NCBI RefSeq assembly: GCF_035440685.1
Contig: NZ_DAORMW010000022.1
Length of the DNA: 64,000 bases
Direction: 5' to 3' (one strand)
From: Accumulibacter appositus
GTDB lineage: Bacteria > Pseudomonadota > Gammaproteobacteria > Burkholderiales > Rhodocyclaceae
Below are positions 62,139 to 64,000 of this stretch, in pieces. The notes beneath the pieces were generated by a model, which saw nothing but the letters and a program-made list of their open reading frames with translations, was not told where the DNA came from and searched no databases. Position 1 is the first letter of the stretch. Every line of letters begins with the position of its first letter. A program made the translations under genes and the position numbers.

Positions 62139-63538
62139 AAGTGCCGCTGTTCCAGCGTCAGTCGACAGGCGGTGTCGTCGCGAGAGACGGCTTCGACTAC
62201 CAGGATGCGTTTCTGCTCCAGCACATTCCGCTCTACCTCTCGCAGAGTGCGTTCAGCCACGCCGCGAGCGAGTTGCTGGGCGACGTAGAAGTGCGCTACC
62301 ACCGGCCCGGAGGTGGCACGTTCTGCGTGCTGCATGAGGCGAAGCGGAACCAGCTCACCAAGAACGACTTCTGGGCCGAGGTCGCGCGCTTCCTCGAGCT
62401 TCACGGCGAGGCGCCGGACGAGTACGTGCGCTTCGTCCTCGTATGCGGCGACTTCAATGGGGACTTTGACCCCTTGTTCCGAAAGCTCGAAAGGTATCGG
62501 GGACCAGCGGAGTCGCTCAACACCGATTCGAGCATCCGCGCGTCGGCTAAAGCAGACATCGAAGCGACCATTGTTGGACTGGGCCAGACCAAGGAAGTGG
62601 CGCGCTTCGTTCTTGAGCGCGTATCGTTTGTCAAGTACAGCGACTCTGACGTGGCGGGATCCTTTACCACGATGCTGGCGACGCACTTGCCAACTATGGC
62701 CGACATGCGCGGTCGTGAAATCGCCGCCTTTCGCATGCGGTGCAAGAAGCTGGTTGACACATCCACTAAGGGGCTCATCTTACGCCGCTCCCTTGAGACT
62801 GAGCTGGTCGAATGCGCACCCGATTTGGCGCAAGCGTGGCTCGGCACGGCGACTAGGCTGCAGCTCTTGTCCCAGCCGTCGGCGAGGTTCGAGGAACTCG
62901 CGCTGGAAGTGGAGCCCTTCAACGGCTCATCACGTGGGGCCTTGGGTGCCAACAAGTGGGCGGAAATCTGCGAGCAGCTAACCGCCACCGGACAGTTCGT
63001 TCTAGCAAGTCGTGCGCGCCGTGGAGTGCTGCTCTCCGCCAAGCAACGCATGTCGCTCGCCTGCACTGTGGGCTATTGCCTGTCTGCCACCCGTGGCTTC
63101 ACGCTGCAGATGGAACACAACGGCCAGGTGCTGGACATCTCTAGCCACGAGCGCTCGGGGGACAAATTCTTCGAGATCAGCGAGGACTTGCCGCACCCGG
63201 CAGGTGACGAAGGGATTGCGTCCATCAGCTTCCCTTACCCGGGCCAAGAGGATGTGGTTGCCGCAGCCCGAAGTCTCGGGCTGGCGGCTGCGCCCAAGGC
63301 GTTCTTGGTCAGCGGTGCGGTGCTCACGAATGTCGGCGCGCTGAACACTGCGGTAAACGAGGCCAAGGCTGCGTTGGCTGCGTTTCGTTCACGTCACCGG
63401 CTGTCTCGCGTGCATCTGTTTATCAAGGTCCCGGCGGTCTTCGCAATGGCACTCGGGCACCGCCTCAACGGAGTCGGTGTCGTTCAACTCTACGACTGGG
63501 TGGAAGTCGCTTATCAGCCGACCGTGGAGCTGCGATGA
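62135..63538 (+). CDS. cap4: Cap4, DUF4297-type nuclease fused to a SAVED domain
   Basis: 467 residues, start overlapping cap3 (ATGA). N-terminal PD-(D/E)XK nuclease: GFDYQDAFLLQ, LLGDVEVRYH (Asp50) and VLHEAKRNQLTKNDFW (Glu68-x-Lys70). C-terminal SAVED domain (about 250-467) with AFLVSGAVLTNVG and the closing VHLFIKVPAVFAMALGHRLNGVGVVQLYDW. SAVED binds the cyclic nucleotide and activates DNA degradation, killing the infected cell. Confidence 0.92.
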   Translation: MKVPLFQRQSTGGVVARDGFDYQDAFLLQHIPLYLSQSAFSHAASELLGDVEVRYHRPGGGTFCVLHEAKRNQLTKNDFWAEVARFLELHGEAPDEYVRFVLVCGDFNGDFDPLFRKLERYRGPAESLNTDSSIRASAKADIEATIVGLGQTKEVARFVLERVSFVKYSDSDVAGSFTTMLATHLPTMADMRGREIAAFRMRCKKLVDTSTKGLILRRSLETELVECAPDLAQAWLGTATRLQLLSQPSARFEELALEVEPFNGSSRGALGANKWAEICEQLTATGQFVLASRARRGVLLSAKQRMSLACTVGYCLSATRGFTLQMEHNGQVLDISSHERSGDKFFEISEDLPHPAGDEGIASISFPYPGQEDVVAAARSLGLAAAPKAFLVSGAVLTNVGALNTAVNEAKAALAAFRSRHRLSRVHLFIKVPAVFAMALGHRLNGVGVVQLYDWVEVAYQPTVELR

Positions 63539-63952
63539 GAGCACTCGCAGAATGAGTGACTAACCGGCACATTGCCGCCCGGTTCAGCGCGATAGGACAA
63601 CGGCCGTTATGGCCGATGAGCCGAGATCGGAAATGGTCCCCGAGCGTCGGCTCTATCCAGTTACCTGACGTTGAACGCTCGGAGTGGTGAGCGACCGGAT
63701 TGGGCACAGCTGCCGCTCAGTAAGGGCTGGTCAAGGGGATGATTTCGGCTGGTCAACGCCAATGCGATTGTGTGGTCAAGTTGTCGCGATTCCACACCGT
63801 CGTACCGAATCTGTCGTTCGAGAAGATGCCTGTGGGCGAGATGCCATGCGAGATGAAGCGTACATCGGACACTTTCGAGCGCATGCTGCCGCTCCACATC
63901 GTTCCGAAGTCGAACGGGCCGGGCGCGGCCAGAATCGGGTACGGTGGCGCGG
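63539..63952. other. intergenic after CBASS, no supported gene
   Basis: No credible gene. An AACCGG-N11-CCGGTT inverted repeat just after the cap4 stop (about 63561-63583) could contribute to termination, but there is no T-run. Confidence 0.4.
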
Positions 63953-64000
63953 CTACTGGTAATCGTCGCCGTCGATCCGCTCGACCGAGGCGTTTTGGAT
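63953..64000 (-). CDS. possible C-terminal end of a backbone gene entering from the right
   Basis: The last 48 bases read on the minus strand as IQNASVERIDGDDYQ followed by TAG. The composition is protein-like, and the orientation matches the backbone genes. It is too short to identify. Confidence 0.25.
   Translation of the reverse strand: MQNASVERIDGDDYQ

Overview
The window looks like part of a large integrating conjugative element (ICE) or genomic island from a GC-rich proteobacterium, probably beta- or gammaproteobacterial. I infer this from the high GC, from ICE-type backbone genes (PFL_4669/DUF1845-like, AlpA-like, DUF1173-like, RadC-like JAB protein, RepB C-terminal fragment, gp3-like protein with an SbcCD-like pair) and from the many small accessory genes. 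No rRNA, tRNA, CRISPR array or transposase was seen, and the element ends (att sites, a complete integrase) lie outside or are not recognisable, so the host genus is not resolved.

Layout. 1-7869 is backbone: minus-strand accessory genes starting with a truncated GHKL ATPase, then plus-strand regulators, a recombinase-like protein and a DUF1173-like protein. 7876-29674 is one long minus-strand defence operon read from 29674 down: WYL regulator (brxR-like), brxF, brxC, a three-gene insert (SIR2, HerA ATPase, putative PD-(D/E)XK nuclease), pglX, brxH, pglZ, brxA (together BREX type 3) and finally mcrB-mcrC. 29862-37304 is a divergent plus-strand run of seven genes with no assigned system; it includes a protein with a phage 'polyvalent protein'-like block, a SLOG/molybdenum-carrier-like protein and a two-helix membrane protein. 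It is the best candidate here for an undescribed system. 37531-44066 returns to backbone (RepB remnant, gp3-like protein, SbcD/SbcC-like pair, TacA/TacT-type toxin-antitoxin).

44216-52693 is a complete type I Zorya operon (zorABCD) led by a small ribbon-helix-helix gene with a candidate operator. It is followed by a broken, truncated McrA-like head-domain gene. 53170-57984 is a set of small backbone genes, several with a shared 15-bp leader motif just upstream of their ribosome-binding sites. 58854-63538 is a type II CBASS operon (CD-NTase, E2-E1 fusion Cap2, JAMM protease Cap3, DUF4297-SAVED effector Cap4). Its promoter is overlaid by a perfect CIRCE operator, the binding site of the heat-shock repressor HrcA.

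How it works together. Three defence cargo blocks (BREX-3 with SIR2-HerA and McrBC; Zorya I; CBASS II) sit between conserved backbone segments. They cover methylation-based exclusion, modified-DNA cleavage, NAD depletion, a membrane-anchored ion-driven complex and second-messenger abortive infection. Regulation visible in sequence: a WYL repressor with repeated motifs in the divergent region, an RHH gene with an inverted repeat for Zorya, a TA operator, and CIRCE for CBASS.
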